Position numbers and translations under genes: made by a program
DNA from: JACVRW01 sp963814095
GTDB taxonomy: Bacteria > Actinomycetota > Thermoleophilia > Solirubrobacterales > Thermoleophilaceae
NCBI GenBank assembly: GCA_963814095.1
Contig: CAWFBT010000023.1
Span: 62,001 to 126,000 of the forward strand
Direction: 5' to 3'
Length of the DNA: 64,000 nt
The notes under the pieces: generated by a model
The model's database searches: none
Seen by the model: the letters and a program-made list of their open reading frames with translations, nothing else
What the model was told of the DNA's origin: nothing
In this document: piece after piece, positions 62,389 through 64,000 of the stretch
How positions within the stretch are numbered: the stretch's first letter is position 1
How the letters are laid out: each line of letters begins with the position of its first letter

Positions 62389-62745
62389 ATGGACAAGCGC
62401 GAGTTCGTAAAGGACGTGACGTACAAGATGTGCGATCACGACTTCGACCTCGACCTGGTCGAATCCACCTACGCGGACGACTTCGTACACAACGCGAACG
62501 GGGCGACCTCGGACAAGGCGGGTTACCTCGCCCGCGGGCGCGAGTACCGCGATCAGTACTCCAGCATCGACAGGCCGGAGTTCGACGAGCTCTTCGAGGC
62601 CGACGGACGCGTGGTCGCGGCGTACACGCTGAACCTGCATCGTGAGGACGGATCGAGCGAGCGCATGGCCGTTATGGCCGTGTGGACCGTCAGCGACGAC
62701 GGCAAGGTCACGGCGCTGCGCGAGGTGGACGCGCCGGCCGCCTAG
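62389..62745 (+). CDS. SnoaL-like polyketide cyclase-fold protein
   Basis: 118 residues: FVKDVTYKMCDHDFDLDLVESTYADDFVHNANG is the first helix and pocket, then TSDKAGYLARGREYRDQYSSI, DGRVVAAYTLNLHREDGSSE and VWTVSDDGKVTALREVDAPA. It fits the NTF2-like SnoaL family. Substrate unknown. The ATG is 46 bp after a short divergent promoter region with the sigma gene. Confidence 0.85.
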   Translation: MDKREFVKDVTYKMCDHDFDLDLVESTYADDFVHNANGATSDKAGYLARGREYRDQYSSIDRPEFDELFEADGRVVAAYTLNLHREDGSSERMAVMAVWTVSDDGKVTALREVDAPAA

Positions 62746-63146
62746 GCGGGCGGTCCGTTGTACTCGTCGTCGCTGACGTGCTCGCCCCAGCTGGCGGGGT
62801 TGCCCTCGTCATCGACCTCGTGCATCGCGAGGTGGGTCATGAAGCGATCGGGCGCCGCGCCATGCCAGTGCTCTTCCGCGGGCTCGAAGAACACGCGGTC
62901 GCCCGGCCGGATCACCTCGACCGGCCCGCCCCGCCGCTGACAGCGGCCAATGCCCTCCGTCACGTAGATCGTCTGCCCGAAGGGATGGGTGTGCCAGGCG
63001 GTTCGGGCGCCGGGCGTGAAGTGGACACTGGCCGCTGCAAGCCGCGAAGGCGCGGCGGGCGTCGCGACCGTGTCGATGTAGACGGTGCCCGTGAACCAGT
63101 CGCTGGGCGCGGTTGCGGTCTCGCCTGAGTTGCGGGTGATCTCCAT
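62742..63146 (-). CDS. Cupin-domain protein
   Basis: 134 residues. ASVHFTPGARTAWHTHPFGQTIYVTEGIG carries the GxxxxHxH(x)3,4E-like metal motif. RPGDRVFFEPAEEHWHGAAPD provides the second histidine motif. It is close to YhaK/RmlC-like small cupins such as carboxymuconolactone decarboxylase-associated cupins. It overlaps the SnoaL-like gene stop by 4 bp. Likely mononuclear metal enzyme, activity unknown. Confidence 0.9.
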   Translation of the reverse strand: MEITRNSGETATAPSDWFTGTVYIDTVATPAAPSRLAAASVHFTPGARTAWHTHPFGQTIYVTEGIGRCQRRGGPVEVIRPGDRVFFEPAEEHWHGAAPDRFMTHLAMHEVDDEGNPASWGEHVSDDEYNGPPA

Positions 63147-63162
63147 GGCGTCCTCCTTGCAA

Positions 63163-63247
63163 TGCCCGGGGTGGGACTCGAACCCACAATGCTCTTGCGA
63201 GCGGCGCCTTTTAAGGGCGCGGGCTGTGCCAATTCGCCTACCCGGGC
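63163..63247 (-). tRNA. tRNA-Leu (anticodon TAA)
   Basis: Acceptor GCCCGGG pairs with CCCGGGC, discriminator A. The anticodon stem GCGCC-CTTAAAA-GGCGC has anticodon TAA. A long variable arm (CGCTCGCAAGAGCATT) marks a class II tRNA. T arm GTGGG-TTCGAGT-CCCAC. 85 nt, with no encoded CCA. Confidence 0.92.
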
Positions 63248-63304
63248 AGGCGCAATGGTAGGCCGGGCCTGACTGTCTCCGGCGCTGTCGGGTATACAGC
63301 GGGC

Positions 63305-63586
63305 ATGGCCAAGGTGCTCTTCATCCCCGTGTCGGTCATCGGGGGCCTGCTCGCGGGCTTCCTGTCGAAGAAGATCTTCGACCAGGTCTGGGGCCTGATC
63401 GACGAGGAGGAGCCGCCGGACTCCAAGTACCGGGACATCCAGTGGCCCAAGCTGCTCTTGGCCGGTGCCATACAGGGAGCGATCTTCCGCGCCGTCAAGG
63501 AGGCCTCGGACCACGCGAGCCGCAAGGCCTTCTACAAGACGACCGGGGCGTGGCCGGGCAAGAAGGGCGCGCCGGAACCGGAGTAA
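63305..63586 (+). CDS. DUF4235 membrane-associated protein
   Basis: 93 residues. The N-terminal hydrophobic helix VLFIPVSVIGGLLAGFLSKKIFDQVWGLI is followed by WPKLLLAGAIQGAIFRAVKEASDHASRKAFYKTTGAWPG, the DUF4235 pattern typical of actinobacteria. Membrane-bound, role unknown. It starts 57 bp after tRNA-Leu (opposite strand). Confidence 0.88.
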   Translation: MAKVLFIPVSVIGGLLAGFLSKKIFDQVWGLIDEEEPPDSKYRDIQWPKLLLAGAIQGAIFRAVKEASDHASRKAFYKTTGAWPGKKGAPEPE

Positions 63587-63700
63587 CCCATCCGGGGGGC
63601 CGATTCCCATATACGCGGCGGGGCAGAGCGCTGTTCGTCAGCACTGTCCTGATCGGTCCTATCGAAGGCTGAGATTCGGATTCCCCGTCCCGTTTCGGGA

Positions 63701-63720
63701 ATTCCAGGGCATACTGGAAT
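63701..63720. promoter_or_regulatory. Inverted repeat, possible operator
   Basis: ATTCCAG-GGCATA-CTGGAAT: perfect 7-bp arms in the right-edge intergenic region. Confidence 0.35.
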
Positions 63721-63795
63721 CGTGGTCCTGCTCATGGAGGAGAGGCGCTGCGCTAGTTACGGGTGCCCGAAAAGCCCGCTTTTGAAGGCGTTTTC

Positions 63796-63811
63796 AGTGC
63801 GTATACGCACT
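63796..63811. promoter_or_regulatory. 16-bp perfect palindrome, possible operator
   Basis: AGTGCGTATACGCACT reads the same on both strands. AT-richer than chance would favour here and located in a gene-free stretch, so it may bind a dimeric regulator. Confidence 0.4.
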
Positions 63812-64000
63812 TCTGGCCCGAACGCGACGTATCGGCTGCAGCCGGACCTGGACGAATGTTCGATGGATCACCCCACGCCCCGCTCAAGCTGTAGCCCAGA
63901 AATGCCGAAGTAGACAAAGTGGTCCCGTTCCATCCCCTGCGTCACGAGGCGCGGGTCCGCGCGGCCCGCGCTCTAGCGAGCGTCATCACGTTCTGCGTAA

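Larger units (their letters stand above)
63587..64000. other. Intergenic right edge without a supported gene
   Basis: Lower G/C than its surroundings. It holds two palindromic sites and a 63-codon frame (63722-63913) with no recognisable protein character. It is probably the promoter region of a gene beyond the edge. Confidence 0.5.

Noticed and set aside
63722..63913. 63-codon open frame at the right edge
   Set aside because: Cys/Pro/Ser-rich text without family resemblance; the region has intergenic base composition and palindromes.

Overview
The window is a GC-rich (about 70 %) bacterial chromosome segment carrying almost only housekeeping genes, with many GTG and TTG starts. A CsrA, an Rip3/SpoIVFB-type M50 protease with CBS domains, DUF4235, an FmdB zinc ribbon, a CTC-type L25 and tyrosine-aspartate-glycine-glycine (YDGG) repeat proteins suggest a deep-branching actinobacterium. 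Class Thermoleophilia (Solirubrobacterales or Gaiellales) is my best guess; it rests on recall of gene style, not on a search. Two tRNA genes (Gln-TTG, Leu-TAA) and no rRNA, CRISPR array, transposase or prophage were seen.

Layout. 1-6.0 kb, minus strand: M50 protease, then a secreted repeat protein ending in a DddA-like (SCP1.201-type) deaminase toxin domain, an Imm1-like immunity gene with a one-base frameshift, then sdhA and sdhB. 6.1-8.2 kb, plus strand: isocitrate dehydrogenase family gene and mdh, giving a TCA cluster on both sides of a divergent promoter. 8.3-15 kb: small regulators, an SRPBCC protein, an NAD(P)-binding epimerase-like protein, an MBL hydrolase, an ECF sigma factor with a membrane partner, and a GMC (long-chain alcohol oxidase-like) enzyme. 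15-18.4 kb: hsp20-lon and a small membrane protein, closed by a strong terminator. 18.6-28.6 kb: TetR, a frameshifted secreted protein, an Asn/Ser-repeat protein with a DUF6065-like gene, glyS, LCP protein, ROK kinase, rsmI, a repeat membrane protein and an M23 peptidase. 28.7-35.9 kb: metG-tatD-rsmA-ispE run (rsmA frameshifted), a DedA-PAP2 fusion and a PucR-like regulator. 36-43 kb: tRNA-Gln, glmU-prs, AarF kinase, rplY-pth. 43-52 kb: mfd, SurA-like lipoprotein, mazG, eno, ftsB-like, alpha/beta hydrolase, methyltransferase. 52-64 kb: csrA, DUF2090 aldolase-like, carboxylate-amine ligase, rhomboid pseudoprotease, UPF0173 hydrolase, R2-like diiron protein, csaA, a sigma factor with a fused zinc-finger/membrane/proline-rich tail, cupin, tRNA-Leu and DUF4235.

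Most notable: the deaminase toxin-immunity pair embedded in the sdh transcription unit. Three genes (the immunity gene, a secreted protein and rsmA) each carry exactly one surplus base in a short G/C run, so indel errors in the assembly must be excluded before calling any of them broken. Two copies of a 53-55 bp REP-like palindrome lie 17 kb apart without a local transposase.
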